From: Cololabis saira
Taxonomy: Eukaryota; Chordata; Actinopteri; Beloniformes; Belonidae
DNA: 64,000 nucleotides
Reading direction: 5' to 3'
Assembly (NCBI RefSeq): GCF_033807715.1
Contig: NC_084587.1
Location: 24,714,517 to 24,778,516, forward strand
Part shown: positions 23,001 through 33,654 of the stretch, piece after piece
Numbering within the stretch: the stretch's first letter is position 1
Layout: each line of letters opens with the position of its first letter
The notes under the pieces: generated by a model
The model's database searches: none
Told to the model about the DNA's origin: nothing
What the model saw: the letters and a program-made list of their open reading frames with translations, nothing else
Program-made: the position numbers and the translations under genes

Positions 23001-24810
23001 TTCTGAAGAGCTCACACTTGGTTGGCCTCAGCTTTACGCCGTGGCGTTGGAGAGCCCTCAGCACCTGTCTCAGTGACTCAACGTGATCTTCAAAGGTCTT
23101 GCTGTAACAGAGGACGTCGTCCAAGTATGGGATGCAACATTCGTCTCGCAGGGAGTCCAGCATTTCCTCCATGCTTCTTTGAAAAGCCGCTGGAGCGTTT
23201 GAAAGCCCAAAGGGGATGCGCACCCACTCGTACAAGCCCCATGGAGTGATAAAGGCTGTCATATGTCGTGACCCCTCAGCAATGAAGCCTTGGTGATAAG
23301 CTTTTCCCTGATCCAAAATCGAGAACAGGTTGTACCCACCCAGCGTGTCAATGAGATCTTGAATACGGGGAAGTGGGTGTCTATCTGGGACTGTCTTTTG
23401 GTTCAGGAGCCTGTAATCAATACATAGCCGCAGGCTTCCATCCTTCTTGCGGACACAAACCACTGGGGCAGAGTATGGAGATTTGAACTTTACAATCCAT
23501 TTCTTCGCCAGTAAGTCTTGGATGTACTCCTTAACTTCCTTGTACAGTGGTTTGGGAACTGCTGCATAGCTTCTCTGTACTGGGATGTCATCCCTCAGGG
23601 TGATGCCCATTTGGAGGCTTGGGATGCACCCCATGTCATTTTCATCTTGAGCAAACGCACGTGACTCCTCATAGAGCATTTGTTTTGCTATTGCTTGATG
23701 CTCGTCGCTTAGATGACTAAGGTCGATAGGGGGAGACCACAGCATGGATGGTTGCTCCTTTTGGTGACTGTTATCCTCATAGATAGGGACAGGTGAGTCC
23801 ACCTTGTTGATCTCGACTCTGTCCATCTGATCCGTCTCCACTATCTTGTCGATCGACTGGATACTGCCCAACGTTGCAAAGTTGTTCAGTGACACATTGT
23901 GTTGGGTGTGGTTACCCACCGGAATCTCAATATAGGGCTGCCTGACGTGATGGACTTCGACCAAGCCATCACCAATATCCAGCTCCTCCAGTCTCAGGTC
24001 TGGATGGTTGACCTCGAACAGAGCAACAGAGGAGGTGAATTCAGCAGGCACTCTGCACTTGACGCGGGCAACTTGGCCTGGGCGGACAGTGATGTCTTGA
24101 CGGCCAACTCTCACCACTGTATGGTGCTGGTTGGATTCTTTGGTCTGTATCAGGTTCACAATTGTCTCTGCTTGATCATTTTCCAGCTGCATGGCCTCTC
24201 TCAGCAACTTGCCAATAACAGCAACAACTTCTATGTCACCCTCCTGTCCTAGGATGAGCTCTTGAATGACGTTGAAGCCCAATATCGGTGTCACAAGGCT
24301 CACACGGCTGACCAGGAAGGGTACTCTGATGGCGAGATTTGGATCATCGTTGCCGGGTAGGTTAAAGGTCAGTTCCACCCATCCATCATATGGGATCTGT
24401 CCTCCATTGGCTGCGGTGAGATCCAATCCTCTGTTTCCTATGAGTTCACTGAGAGGGCGCACTTCTTGTTGAGGTAGGTATTTGTGTTTCCATGGCTTGT
24501 CGATAATACTGACTTGGGCCCCAGAGTCTAGCAGAACATTCACAGTATATCCATTTAGACTGCATTTCAATAAGCATTTCTTCCCAATTAACTTAGCTAC
24601 TCTCTGTGAAGGGGTCTTATCATTGGCCGATGAGTGGGAAGGGGTGGCAAGATGGTGATTGACATGCACAGGTGCTGGTTTGGTACTGTCTGGATGGGAC
24701 TGAAAGTTGGTGCCGGTCACAGGTGGTCCCAGTGCTGCGACCGGGGAGAGTTTCCCGACGGCTTGGGTCTCTTTAGGCACCCGACAGCACGGTGTCCCTC
24801 TTCTCCACAA
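20062..24810 (-). CDS. pol: Pol polyprotein (protease-RT-RNase H-integrase)
   Basis: About 1580 residues, uninterrupted. Numbering from 24810: aspartic protease with [10 protein letters not shown] (DSGA 95-98); reverse transcriptase 440-665 with [12 protein letters not shown] (496-507) and the catalytic YLDDVL (562-567); RNase H with HTDAS (Asp734), LEFLAL (Glu778) and YTDNN (Asp805). Integrase follows: zinc-binding H/C block 992-1032 and D,D,E at 1061, 1120 and 1155 (NPAERFNRT), then a GPY/F-like module near 1285-1330. A 240-residue low-complexity tail rich in Pro, Gln, Arg and Tyr ends the protein. The codon at 24810 is TTG, the frame is open back to 24852, and the first ATG is at residue 207, inside the frame and past the protease site. 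Translation must therefore enter from gag by a -1 shift. It would make the enzymes for copying and integrating the element. Confidence 0.95.
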   Translation of the reverse strand: MWRRGTPCCRVPKETQAVGKLSPVAALGPPVTGTNFQSHPDSTKPAPVHVNHHLATPSHSSANDKTPSQRVAKLIGKKCLLKCSLNGYTVNVLLDSGAQVSIIDKPWKHKYLPQQEVRPLSELIGNRGLDLTAANGGQIPYDGWVELTFNLPGNDDPNLAIRVPFLVSRVSLVTPILGFNVIQELILGQEGDIEVVAVIGKLLREAMQLENDQAETIVNLIQTKESNQHHTVVRVGRQDITVRPGQVARVKCRVPAEFTSSVALFEVNHPDLRLEELDIGDGLVEVHHVRQPYIEIPVGNHTQHNVSLNNFATLGSIQSIDKIVETDQMDRVEINKVDSPVPIYEDNSHQKEQPSMLWSPPIDLSHLSDEHQAIAKQMLYEESRAFAQDENDMGCIPSLQMGITLRDDIPVQRSYAAVPKPLYKEVKEYIQDLLAKKWIVKFKSPYSAPVVCVRKKDGSLRLCIDYRLLNQKTVPDRHPLPRIQDLIDTLGGYNLFSILDQGKAYHQGFIAEGSRHMTAFITPWGLYEWVRIPFGLSNAPAAFQRSMEEMLDSLRDECCIPYLDDVLCYSKTFEDHVESLRQVLRALQRHGVKLRPTKCELFRKEVRYVGKLISADGVRLDPKDLEAIQALSSKTPNTVGGVRKLLGFLSYYRTYIQDFSRIAKPMYDLLQSKNLVTPVSQPRQKKGKGAQLSSRTPVQWTEEHQRTLNQLIHILSNPPVLAYPDFELPYELHTDASQQGLGAVLYKRQGGKLRVIAYGSRTLTPAERNYNLHSGKLEFLALKWSVCEKFRDYLFYAPHFVVYTDNNPLTYVLSTAKLNAVGHRWVGELADFRFEVKYRPGKVNVDADTLSRLPLDIDNYVDSCTEELSRDTILAIWEGSQAAKQNDVAYVAVLNLSQDSSVPQPSGLLPTIPLDELVKSQRDDPAISQVIKLKETTNTLTSDMRKGVSGLARKLLHQWEKLHLEDDLLYRKTSQRRQLVLPDQYRPLVLRHLHDDMGHMGTERVLGLARDRFYWPYMKQDVEAYVTRKCPCIKQKKPVSHIRAPMRCITSTTPLELVSIDYLHLEPSKGGFEYILVVVDHFTRYAQAYATRNKSGKTAAEKLFEDFIPRFSYPFKLHHDLGREFENELFKTLQQLSGVGNSRTTPYHPQGNPAERFNRTILQMLRTLGEKEKERWRDHLPQVVHAYNCTRHEATGFSPFYLMFGRHPRLPVDMIFGLATEEEATSPRGYAEKWAQRMKEAYRLASENSQQSSARGKKYYDRHMKGVVLEPGDRVLVRNLSERGGPGKLRSYWENTVHIVKERIADGPVYRVTPETGGNRIRTLHRNLLHVVNDLPVDLPPQPQPRKKKNLPRDLPEPQTRPRTRSRQSDPRRQNEGRLSSESSDSDDEGPTYWLRVPMRRELENSQAQPSSEPQRHTERVMNTEQTRPLIPERETRGYPIWERRAEMPVGENREEEQLPGDAIPDIEQEDAHRQREEPEEPQIIPVQLTCEQPSSPQPRRSTRDRRPTQMFTYDSLGQPSYQSRPMVNTVGAYETPTMPFWNMGPHPMTYHTPFNTLPYPLPYPMLPYPSTMPYSVPRFVY

Positions 24811-26501
24811 GCGAAACAGTGTTTGCAGTTGGGACGGCCATCTGCAACACAGTTAGGGCAGCCATATAGTCTCTCTTTCTTAACATGTCGACTTTGACTT
24901 TGTTTATTGGAGCACTCGCAGGTGGACTCGGGCTGAGGCTTCTGTGTTGACGTCTTTGCTTCAGTTTTTGACTGTAGTGAGGATACGACTTCAGCCAGAG
25001 CCTGTACTTGAGCGCTTAGCTGCTGGATAAGGTCATCCTTGGCCTTCGTGTCAGAGCCAGGCTTTGTTTCGGTCACCTCACTTGTGGTGACTTCACTACT
25101 GTGGGCTTGAGCTGTCTTGGGGCGAGCGCTACGTCCCAAACGTCGCTTCCTTTCACTTTCTTCACTCGTGGTTTTGATGACTTGTCTTAGAAGTGCATCG
25201 TCTGTGACTGCAGGGTCTGATAGGAGGGGCTTTAACTCCCGTCTGAGGTCATCATGCTTCTCATTCAGGCCCTGATAGACAGTGCGAAGGAAGACATTCT
25301 GTGCCGTTTGTGCTTCGTACTTGATTTCAGAGTCTGTCTGCTTTGACCTGAAGATCACTTTTTGTTTGAGCCCCATCATCCTGTAGAGAAACTGCTGTGG
25401 CGTTTCCTGCTCATTTTGTTTGGCACTTATTAGTTCCTGGAACAGCTCAGTGCTGCTCTTCTCTCCGAAGTGGGATTGGAGGAAGCTCTTCAGCTCGGCT
25501 ATGGTCATGTCATCCTTGCTGGAGAGCATATCCTTGAAGTTCCCAGGCTTTATAATGCGAAACACTGCTCGTATGATTTCACCCTCAGTGTGCATTTCCC
25601 TCAGTCCTTGATCAATCTGCTTGCTGATATTGCTGTATGTTATATCAGATGCACTATCGCCAATCTGCCCACCATGTACCTTGAATTCCTTCTTCTGGAG
25701 AAATGGGAGGTCTTTGAGGGCAATCATGCTTTCAGTACGGTGAGTGGGATGTTGTTCAGGATTAGGATGGGGGAATGGTATGACAGGTGAACTGTGAGAA
25801 TGGGGAGTGTGTTGTCTATCAGTTGTGGTGTGTGAACTGCGGGCCTGGTGAGAATCAGTGGGCTGAGTATTGGTAGTGGTGTATGGACTGGCATGTGTGA
25901 ACTGGTGTGAATGTGTCGGGTGAGTGTTAGTTAAGGTGTATGGAGGGTTGTGTGTAGACTGGTGAGAAGTAGAGGGTGGAGTGGTAGGTAAGGTGTGTGA
26001 AGCAGGTGAACCCTGTTTAACCCGTTGGCGCAACTCATCATAAGTAGACATTAGCTTGCTTATTTGCAATTCAAGGGCCTCTGTTTGAGAAACTACATCA
26101 ACTGGGTCAGTGTCAGAGTGTGCATCTGTGACATATGTGGTAACATGTGTGTTAGTGTGAACATTAACATCAGAAACATCATCCGCTAAAACAACAGGTA
26201 CATCAACATCTGCTGTGGCAGCATCACTCTTACTTTGTAAAGCCATAAGTTCAATAACTTTTAGCAAATCACTTAACTTTGACACGCCAGAATCATCTGA
26301 CTCTAGCAGATCGGTACTCTCCATGTAGGCACACACATAATCAAAACAACCCTCTTCATCCTGTTTGACCAACTTAGCTTGAGCAGGTTCTTCTGAGACC
26401 AACGTGGCAAGCTTTAGCAGTTCCTCTGATGAAAGGTTGAACAGTTTCTTCTTTATGGTCCAAGTCAGCTTCTTCCTCTCGTTGTCTGCCATTGCGAACA
26501 T
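24717..26501 (-). CDS. gag: Gag structural protein
   Basis: 594 residues from the ATG at 26501; a second in-frame ATG at 26492 has a purine at -3 and G at +4 and may be preferred. A short coiled-coil-like segment (about residues 140-162) is followed by a Thr/Ser/Pro/His-rich stretch with imperfect repeats (165-258). Next comes a helical capsid-like region with Ty3-Gag character (260-450), a charged linker, and a Cys-rich end. That end has CPNC...NCKHC and then a CCHC knuckle, [14 protein letters not shown] (C-X2-C-X4-H-X4-C). It would form the particle and bind element RNA. The frame stops at 24717, 31 nt past a slippery heptamer, overlapping pol in the -1 frame. Confidence 0.92.
   Translation of the reverse strand: MFAMADNERKKLTWTIKKKLFNLSSEELLKLATLVSEEPAQAKLVKQDEEGCFDYVCAYMESTDLLESDDSGVSKLSDLLKVIELMALQSKSDAATADVDVPVVLADDVSDVNVHTNTHVTTYVTDAHSDTDPVDVVSQTEALELQISKLMSTYDELRQRVKQGSPASHTLPTTPPSTSHQSTHNPPYTLTNTHPTHSHQFTHASPYTTTNTQPTDSHQARSSHTTTDRQHTPHSHSSPVIPFPHPNPEQHPTHRTESMIALKDLPFLQKKEFKVHGGQIGDSASDITYSNISKQIDQGLREMHTEGEIIRAVFRIIKPGNFKDMLSSKDDMTIAELKSFLQSHFGEKSSTELFQELISAKQNEQETPQQFLYRMMGLKQKVIFRSKQTDSEIKYEAQTAQNVFLRTVYQGLNEKHDDLRRELKPLLSDPAVTDDALLRQVIKTTSEESERKRRLGRSARPKTAQAHSSEVTTSEVTETKPGSDTKAKDDLIQQLSAQVQALAEVVSSLQSKTEAKTSTQKPQPESTCECSNKQSQSRHVKKERLYGCPNCVADGRPNCKHCFACGEEGHRAVGCLKRPKPSGNSPRSQHWDHL
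24750..24756 (-). promoter_or_regulatory. Slippery heptamer GGGAAAC for -1 frameshift
   Basis: On the coding strand the gag codons read tcG GGA AAC, i.e. X XXY YYZ in register. Slipping back one base at this site enters the pol frame directly. GGGAAAC is an established -1 frameshift site in several retroviruses and plant poleroviruses. The gag stop lies about 31 nt downstream, and pol has no usable ATG before its protease site. A downstream stem or pseudoknot was not modelled. Confidence 0.8.
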
Positions 26502-26654
26502 CAATCAGACACCCTCAGCTCGTGAAGTCCTCGCTCTGGCAACAGTCAGACGCCCTTGACTCTCACAGCTCCTCACTCTGATGATGCAGCACCTTGGCCC
26601 ACAGGTTCAGGAATCACTAGACCGGCGTCCTACTCCGACCACCAGGTGGCGCCG
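26502..26654 (-). other. Gypsy 5' leader
   Basis: About 150 nt between primer binding site and gag ATG, probably including the packaging signal. No upstream ATG-led frame of note. Confidence 0.6.
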
Positions 26655-26672
26655 ATCCCGGACGAGCCCCCA
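26655..26672 (-). promoter_or_regulatory. Primer binding site, tRNA-Pro type
   Basis: Coding-strand TGGGGGCTCGTCCGGGAT, 6 nt inside the 5' LTR boundary. These 18 nt are complementary to the 3' end of tRNA-Pro and identical to the classic tRNA-Pro primer site of murine leukaemia virus-type retroviruses. It marks the minus-strand start and confirms the element's orientation. Confidence 0.92.
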
Positions 26673-26678
26673 CAAATC

Positions 26679-27805
26679 TGTTACAGGTCCAGGTCGAAGA
26701 CCCATAGACAGATAAGGTATTGCTACTGGAAAGGCCTGTTAAAACAGGAGTAATAGACAGAGACGATCACACGTGTTTCTCCAGTCAGCCTTCCTTAATA
26801 GAATGAGGCATATTTATTTCAGCCTGAATTATTATTCTTTTTATCTCTTGCTTGTTCTTTTCTTTTTTTCAATAAATCAAAAATAACATAGTCACAATTC
26901 TTCTTTTCTTTTCATTACATCATCTCACAATTCACATTTTAGTTAACTGTTAAATTCAATATGCATCTGTTCACCAAAACATAAAAAATACTGAGAGTGT
27001 CCCTTTAAGTGTCTGTCATATAGACAGTAGTGCACACATTGTGTAAGTGTCAAACTAGCATAATGCCATAAATACCTTATCATAGGCCTGTAACATACAA
27101 ACATACTTGGCTGGTATGTTTGTGCATGACTAAGTTCAATTTATGGCTCTGGAAAAACGTTTTTATCTGAACTGCTTAAAGTGCATTAAAATAAAGAAAC
27201 ACATTTTACATTCAAAATACTGTCATCAAAAATCGTTTTTAACACTTCTTCAATTAATTAATTAATTAATTCAAAGAATGATCTGGAACCCAAAAACTAG
27301 GTCTGCACTTACACAGACAGAGGTGGGGAACCACCATTTTAGGCAGCAGCAAACTAAACAGAAAATAAATGGACTGGACCTGGTCACAAAGTCACTCAAA
27401 TCAACACATTAGCTTCACAAAAATCGATCCCACAGGGAAACAATAACTTTAGCAACAACTGTAGGCAGTTTAAGACACTTTGGTCATGTACAAACCTGTT
27501 AAAACAGGAGTAATAGACAGAGACGATCACACGTGTTTCTCCAGTCAGCCTTCCTTAATAGAATGAGGAAGTACTCAGTCCGTCCAGCAGGTGGTCTCTG
27601 AGAGAGCTGTGAATCGTCTTACTGCCCACTAGTGGTGGCACACTAGGATTGTCCCACTGTTCCGTGTTTTTGAAAGAGCTTGAAAGTAATAATTGTCCAT
27701 GTTGCTTCAAGCAGAAATGTACTCTTTTTACAGAAAATATAATCTTTCACAATAAAACAAAAATAAACAACAAAAAATGTGACCATACATTTTGTGTGCG
27801 TCACA
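26679..27805 (-). repeat. 5' LTR of the gypsy element
   Basis: Direct duplicate of 18690-19816 at a constant offset of 7989 bp. Internal 74-bp duplicates are at 26735-26808 and 27495-27568. It should carry the promoter; no TATA box was convincingly located. Confidence 0.95.
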
Positions 27806-28299
27806 TATGCAGAAATATAATTGTCTGTGCTTGAGACAAATATGATATTTTGAAAATAATAGAAAAACAACAACCTTGTGCCTTGGAAGCCTTGGTCGGA
27901 AAATGTGTAAAGAGAGTTGCTGTTCCATCCTTGACCCATACATTCTGTCCGGGTCAAGGACAGACCCGTTTTGACATTTGACAGCAGTAAAAATACCCTA
28001 AACCTAATTCTTTTAACAAATGAAATATGGTGAATTTTCCTGAAGTTAACCAAAATGCATACAAATAAAAATATTTCATGAATTTATAAAAATTGTATAG
28101 GTGTACATTTTTGCACACTGAGGCTACGTTCCCAAACATTTGCCCAGGTTCCCGCAGAGATAGACCCCTGCTGGTCTTTGAAGGGGCAAAGGGAATTCCA
28201 ATATATTGGAATAGTAAACAAACAACAAAGGAGTGATCATATGGTGCATAAAAGGGAAAAGAAGTCATCCAGAGGTCAGATGGTGCCTTAACACAGACA
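27806..28299. other. Unassigned DNA right of the gypsy element
   Basis: Begins with the TATG target duplication. No recognised repeat. Frames crossing the LTR boundary are artefacts. Confidence 0.35.
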
Positions 28300-29262
28300 A
28301 GATGTGCACCTGCACGCAATTGTACCTGTAATTTCCGGCAGTAAGTCGGACCTGTTCCCAGTGGATGTTGGACTCTGGAAGGGCTGCCCTTTGTCACTGG
28401 TTCTGTTCATAATTTTTATGGACAAGATTTTTAAGCATAGTGAAGAGCCGGAAAGGGGGCCAGTTTGGGTTTTGCAGAGGATGTTGTCCTGTTTGCTTCA
28501 TCAAACCAGCGCCTTCAGCATGTGCTTGGGCAGTTTGCAGCTGAGTGTGGAACGGTTGAAATGAAAATCAGCACCTCCAAATCCAAGGCCATGGTTCTAG
28601 ACTGTAAAAGGGTGGCTGCCCTCTCCGGGCAGGTGAAGAGATCCTGCCACAAATGAAGTGTTTAAGTATCTCGGTGTCTTGTTCACGGGTGAGGGAAAGA
28701 TCAAGTATGACATTAACAGACAGATTGGTGCAGTCACGCAGTGTACCGGACCATCGTGGTGAAGAAGGAGTTGAGTCGAAAGGCGAAGCTCTTGATTTAC
28801 TGGTCAATCTAGGCTCCCACCCTCACCTATGGTCATGAACTTTGAGTAATGACTGAAAGGACAAGATCGCGGATAAAGGCGGCCAAAATTGAGTTTCCTC
28901 TGCAGGGTGGCTGGACGGTCCCTTAGAAATAGAGTGAGACGCTCAGAGGAGCTCGGAGTGGAGCTGCTGCTCCTTCACATTGAGAAGAGTCAGCTGAGGT
29001 GGCCTGGACATCTGTATCGGATGCCTCCTGGACGCCTCCCTGGGGAGGTGTTCCAGGCATGTCCCTCCGGGAGGAGACCCCGGGGAAGACCCAGGACATG
29101 CTAGAGAGACTGTGTCTCTCGGCTGGCCTGGGAACGCCTCGGAATCTTCTCAGAAGGGCTGGAGAAAGTGTCTGGGATGAGGGAGGTCTGGGTATCTCTG
29201 CTTAGACTGCTGTCCCTGCAACCCGGGTCTGGATAATTGAATAAAAATGGATAGAGTGATGG
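28300..29262 (+). pseudogene. LINE 3' half: RT catalytic region to 3' end, frameshifted
   Basis: Successive plus-strand frames carry GCPLSLVLFIIFMDKIF, then FAEDVVLFASSNQRLQHVLG (the YADD motif decayed to FAED), MKISTSKSKAMVLDCKRVAA, a YLGVLFTGEGK-like block, and FLCRVAGRSLRNRVR...ELGVELLLLHIEKSQLRWPG, MPPGRLPGEVFQACPSGRRP. The copy ends in ATAAAAATGGATAGAGTGATGG-type GATG repeats, a tail reported for RTE/Rex3 LINEs. At least three frameshifts and the lost catalytic motif show it is dead. Same family as 6,956-7,424 and 15,121-15,775. Confidence 0.8.
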
Positions 29263-29355
29263 ATAGATGTTACATGACATTTATACCATGTAATAAATAA
29301 TTTTCACCCGGGACCCCTAACAAGCCACACCTATCCTGTGTTGGAATGTTGGGGT

Positions 29356-30860
29356 TTTTAGGGCCCGAGCACTTACAGTGTGAAGGCCCTATTGTATCTG
29401 TAGGAATTTTCCTTCTTTCTTCTTCTTTTCTTCTTTCTTTATTTTTCCGACGAAAGGAGGGCCTTTTTGCCCCCCTAAATGTGCCCCAAAAGTCACCAAA
29501 TTTTGCATGCAGCGCCCCCCCTTCATCTGATTGGTCCATACAGAAAAAACTTTGTGCCTAAAGCCCCACAATACGGTTTGACGTACATCCAGGAAAATCG
29601 GTACACACCTGTATCATGTCGCAACTTAAAGAAAAGTCTCTTGGCGCCATGGCCGAAACCGAACAGGAAGTCGGCCATTTTTAACATTTTGAATTAATCG
29701 TGTAATTTTGGCACAATTCATGCCATTCCTTGGGCAGTTAATACGGCCCGAACTGTAACGTGCACCCAGGTGTGTTATACATAAAAATGCGCATCACGAT
29801 CCTGCGATAATGCGCATTACTTTTCTCAGTAGAAAGCATTTCCGAGGCGACGATAGACGCCAAAAATCGCGCCCCCCCTTCATCTGATTGGTCCATATTT
29901 GATTGTTCCCCAAAAGTCACCAAATTTTGCACGCAAGCCAGGCCTGGCGATAAATTTGATATTTCATTGTTTGCATTAATGGGCGTGGCCTAATGGCTCA
30001 ACAGCACCCCCTAGAAAACTTTGTGTCTCAAGCCCCACAATACTGTTTGACGTACATGCACGAAAATCGTTACACAGCTGTATCATGTCGCAACTTAAAG
30101 AAAAGTGTCCTTGCGCCATGGCCGAAACCGAACAGGAAGTCGGCCATTTTGAATTAATCGTGTAATTTTGGCGAAATTTATGCCATTCCTTCGGCAGTTA
30201 ATGCGGCCCGAACCCTAACGCCAAAAAGCGCCCCCCCTTCATCTGATTGGTCCATATTTGATAGTTCCTACTTTCTGCCATAATTTTTGAATGGTTTGAT
30301 ATAAACACTCGTGGGTGGTGTCATCGGACTCGGTTTTGAGTCCTTGAACATAATTGGTGCAAATTAGCCCCGCCCCTTCTTCTGATTGGTCAATATTTGA
30401 TAGTCCCTATTCTCTGCCATAATTTTTGAAGGGGTTGTGTTAAAGACATGTGGGTGGTGTCATCGGACTCAGTATTGAGTACTTGACCTTCATTGGCCTG
30501 AATTAGCCCTTCCCCTTCTTCTGATTGGTCAATATTTGATAGTCCCTATTTTCTGGCATACATTTTGAATGGTTTGACATAAAGACTTGTGGGTGCTGTT
30601 ATTGGACTCGGTTTTGAGTCCTTGAACAAAATTGGTGCAAATTAGCCCTGCCCCTTCTTCTGATTGGTCGATATGTGATAGTTCCTACTTTCTGCCATAT
30701 CTTTTCAATGGTTTGATATAGAGAGTCGTGGGTGGTGTCATCTGGTAAATGTCCAGGTCTGAAGACATCTACATGCAAGTCATGCAAGCGCTTCTACCGC
30801 AGCACGCCTGAACGTGCACAAGGGTGAGAGGGCCCGTTCATCGCTGCTTGCAGCTTTAAT
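29356..30860 (+). mobile_element. GGGCCC-ended non-autonomous repeat, copy 1
   Basis: Starts TTTTAGGGCCCGAGCACTTA and ends GAGGGCCCGTTCATCGCTGC followed by TTGCAGCTTTAATT. Inside, TTCATCTGATTGGTCCATA-type units recur near 29,520, 29,878, 30,238, 30,376, 30,512 and 30,655. A longer block (ACGTACATsCAsGAAAATCG to GAACAGGAAGTCGGCCATTT) recurs at 29,578-29,690 and 30,048-30,150. No open frame of interest. This is a repeat type I recall from many fish genomes, probably a DNA-transposon derivative. Confidence 0.7.
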
Positions 30861-31264
30861 TTTGTTTTGTTTTTTCTTAATCGTCTGACCTCACTGAGGT
30901 AATGACATGGAGTTAAAAGTGGGCCCGGTGCGTAGCTCATGTCCCACACTGGGTGCGCATCCAAGTAGGGACACTGCCTCAGAAGCCCACCAGCCCCCTG
31001 GGCCCACCCTGCTCTATTTTTTTTTATTTTATAATAACATTGGTGTGTGTGGGTGAATTTAAAAATGGGCGCAACAAAATATAGGCAGCATTTCCAGTGT
31101 TTTCTTATTGTTATTTTAAAAAGTGAAACATTATTTTTAGAATGCAAGAGAAAAAAAACCTGAACAATAGGTTCCTATGTTCCATTTATAATGATACAGG
31201 GTTTTAGCACTGAACCGCTATCTATTAGTGTTGTATTACATGTGAATATAACGAGCAACTTCTT

Positions 31265-31520
31265 TTGGCTTTTCCCTTTGTTGGGGTCAACGCAGGGGAT
31301 CATTGTGTTCTGCATATTTTTTGTGTGGGTTTTACATCAGTTGCCCTTCCTGACACAACCATCCCCATTTATCGAGCCTTGGGAGGAGCACTATGACTGG
31401 CTGAGGGGATGGGGCTGCGTGTGGTTCAGTGTCCTGCCCATGGAGATGTAGGCATGAAACGGGGCTGGGGATTGATCCGGTCGACCTGTGGGTTGGAGGT
31501 CAACCACCTCTTCCCACTTC
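31265..31520 (+). repeat. Interspersed repeat of unknown family
   Basis: TTGCCCTTCCTGACACAACC, CCCCATTTATCGAGCCTTGG and GGGGATTGATCCGGTCGACC are words I recall from a frequent fish repeat. It sits in the spacer between the two inverted GGGCCC-ended repeats. Confidence 0.45.
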
Positions 31521-31689
31521 TCCATGCATGTGAATATACAATTTTTGTATTTTCAATTACCTGAAAATACATACATTAGTGCCCTTAATGTAGTCGTGGC
31601 TTTTTAAAAATTAATTTTGAATAATTAGATCAACTTTAACTTTACCACAGGAAATCATATTTTGTCGGATACAAAAACAAAACAAAATT

Positions 31690-32435
31690 AAAGCTGCAAG
31701 CAGCGATGAACGGGCCCTCGCATCCTTGTGCACGTTCAGGCGTGCTGCAGTGGAAGCGCTTGTATGACTTGCATGTAGATGTTTTCAGGCCTGGACATTT
31801 AGCAGATGACACCACCCACGACTCTCTATATCAAACCATTCAAAAGTTATGGCAGAAAATAGGATCTATCAGATATTGACCAATCAGAAGAAGGGGCAGG
31901 GCTAATTTGCAGCAATTATGTTCAAGGACTCACAACCGATTCAGATGACACCACCCACATGTCTTTATCACAACCCGTTCAAAAGTGATGGCAGAGAAAA
32001 GTTTTCTAGGGGGCGGTGTTTAGTCATTAGGCCATGCCCATTAATGCAAACCATGAAATATCAAATTTAATGCCAGGCCTGGCTTGCATGCAAAATTTGG
32101 TGACTTTGGGGGAACTACCAAATATGGACCAATCAGATGAAGGGGGGAGCGTGCTTTTTGGCGTCTAGCATCGCCACGGTAACGCTTTTGAAAGAGAAAA
32201 GTCACAGGATGGAGACGCACATTTTGATGTATCACACACCTGGGTGCACGTTACGTTCGGGCCGTATTAACTGCCGAAGGAATGGCATAAATTGCGCCAA
32301 AATTACACGATTAAGTCAAAATGGCCGACTTCCTGTTCGGTTTCGGCCATGGCGCCAAGAGACTTTTCTTTAAGTTGCGACATGATACACGTGTGTACCG
32401 ATTTTCATGCATGTACATCAAACAGTATTGTGGGG
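31690..32435 (-). mobile_element. GGGCCC-ended non-autonomous repeat, copy 2 (truncated, inverted)
   Basis: Starts AATTAAAGCTGCAAGCAGCG and ATGAACGGGCCCTCGCATCC, the reverse complement of the end of copy 1. It runs back through the same internal units and includes the CGACTTCCTGTTCGGTTTCG block near 32,328. It ends near 32,435, inside the family, so about half is missing. Confidence 0.75.
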
Positions 32436-33299
32436 CAAAGAAATACTACACATTTCTTTTTCTATCATCTTAGACCATTTAAAGAAGACAGTTATCATTT
32501 TGTTTGTGTTGATACTTGGGAAAACTGGCTACTCACCAGTGAAATTTCCTGTCCACTTTAATGTATTTCCTTCTGAATTGCACAGAACCCTTTGTAGCAT
32601 TATTTCCAGCTCTCATTTTAAGGGGCAATGACAACCTGCTCCCAGTCAGTGAAGGACAGCTCCTCTATTACGTTCCCTGGTGAGCAGGGGTCAAAAAGGG
32701 ATTTGTTATGTAGTGTGAAGAAGGGAAAGAAGATTTGTGGTTTCAGTCTTGAAATAAGTGCTCTGTGTATGCACATAAGACATATGCACAAAATATGGCT
32801 GACTTAATTTGACAAACTGTAAATAAAACAAGGTGACACATCCAGGTGGTCTATAGGCTTTACCAATTAGTCATTCCAAATCCAGATGTCACTTTTCAAA
32901 GCTTACAATGATAATGGCCTTGTGTAAGTGCACTGTCTTTCGTATTTGCATCAACAATTACAATGGTGTTTGCCACTAGAGGATAGAACAGTAAATTATT
33001 ATGAATTGAAATTATATAGTTTTAAATTTAAACATAAAACAATTTAAAAAGAAATATAAAGACATAGTTTATTTGAGGTATAAAAATGAAGACCGTGTTT
33101 AAAGATCACCAGCTGTGTGTGTTTTGCTATTTAGTCATGCTGCCTTTGTATGTTTGTATAGATATACGTATTATATTAATATCATAGTTATATTTATATC
33201 ATAGTCATAGTATATTTATATCATAGTTATATTATATTTATGATAGAGCTTACATTTGGTATTAAACAGGTTATTTTTGTAAAAATGATATATATTTAT
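32436..33299. other. Unassigned AT-rich DNA
   Basis: No domain. TATATTTATATCATAG-type words repeat at 33,180-33,245. Confidence 0.3.
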
Positions 33300-33590
33300 T
33301 TATTTATACAAAAAAATCTGCGGGGTGCTCTCCTCGAGTTTAGTTTGGCAAAGAACGTTGCTGTGGCTTGATAAATTGATAACATCTTTGCTGGTAACGT
33401 TAGCTGTGATGGCGCCCGCAACCAGGTGCTTTGCATTTATGTGGGAGGCTAAACTTGAGCTGCTTTGTTGGTAAGCAAATTCCTTTCCACAAAAACACAT
33501 CACTCTACCTTTATCAATGGTGCCATTAGGGCGTTTTAGAAATGTAAATTTCCCATTCAATGGACCAACACTTTTCACATGCCCCTCCAT
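33300..33590 (-). pseudogene. BED-type zinc-finger fragment of a hAT-like transposase
   Basis: From the ATG at 33590 the frame reads GHVKSVGPLNGKFTFLKRPN, then VMCFCGKEFAYQQSSSSLAS followed by HINAKH. The Cys pair, aromatic residue and H-X3-H spacing are those of a BED finger, the DNA-binding head of hAT/ZBED proteins, although the Cys spacing (C-X-C) is one residue short of the norm. The frame stops after about 97 codons with no dimerisation or DDE region, so it is a lone N-terminal exon fragment. A perfect 29-bp hairpin lies 65 bp upstream. Confidence 0.55.
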
Positions 33591-33654
33591 TTTCACTTCT
33601 CTTCTCCGCCACTCGCCGTTCCCCCCCTCCCCATGTCTGTCCAGCTAAAATGGA

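Larger units (their letters stand above)
18690..27805 (-). mobile_element. Complete Ty3/gypsy LTR retrotransposon
   Basis: A 9116-bp element on the minus strand: 5' LTR 27805-26679, primer binding site, gag, pol in the -1 frame, 3' LTR 19816-18690. Both LTRs are 1127 bp, offset by exactly 7989 bp along their whole length, start TGTGACG and end GTAACA on the coding strand, and show no differences where I compared them. The 4-bp TATG flanks each side (18686-18689 and 27806-27809) as a target duplication. The order protease, RT, RNase H, integrase places it in Ty3/gypsy and not copia. No envelope frame follows pol. Intact ORFs with matching LTRs indicate a recent, possibly still competent insertion. 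Confidence 0.95.

Noticed and set aside
24808..24810. Independent translation start for pol
   Set aside because: The codon is TTG, not ATG. The first in-frame ATG is at residue 207, downstream of the protease site, so frameshifting is the better explanation.
26502..26504. Gag start one codon upstream of 26501
   Set aside because: The codon there is TTG; the first ATG is 26501-26499.
26655..26672. A tRNA-Pro gene fragment
   Set aside because: Only the 18 nt of a primer binding site are present, next to an LTR; no cloverleaf can be formed.
18690..27805. An endogenous retrovirus with envelope
   Set aside because: No env frame lies between pol and the 3' LTR, and the protease-RT-RNase H-integrase features are of Ty3/gypsy type.
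27643..28053. A 136-codon frame crossing the 5' LTR edge
   Set aside because: It spans the LTR/flank junction and repeats LTR text also read at 19,654-19,854; no domain.
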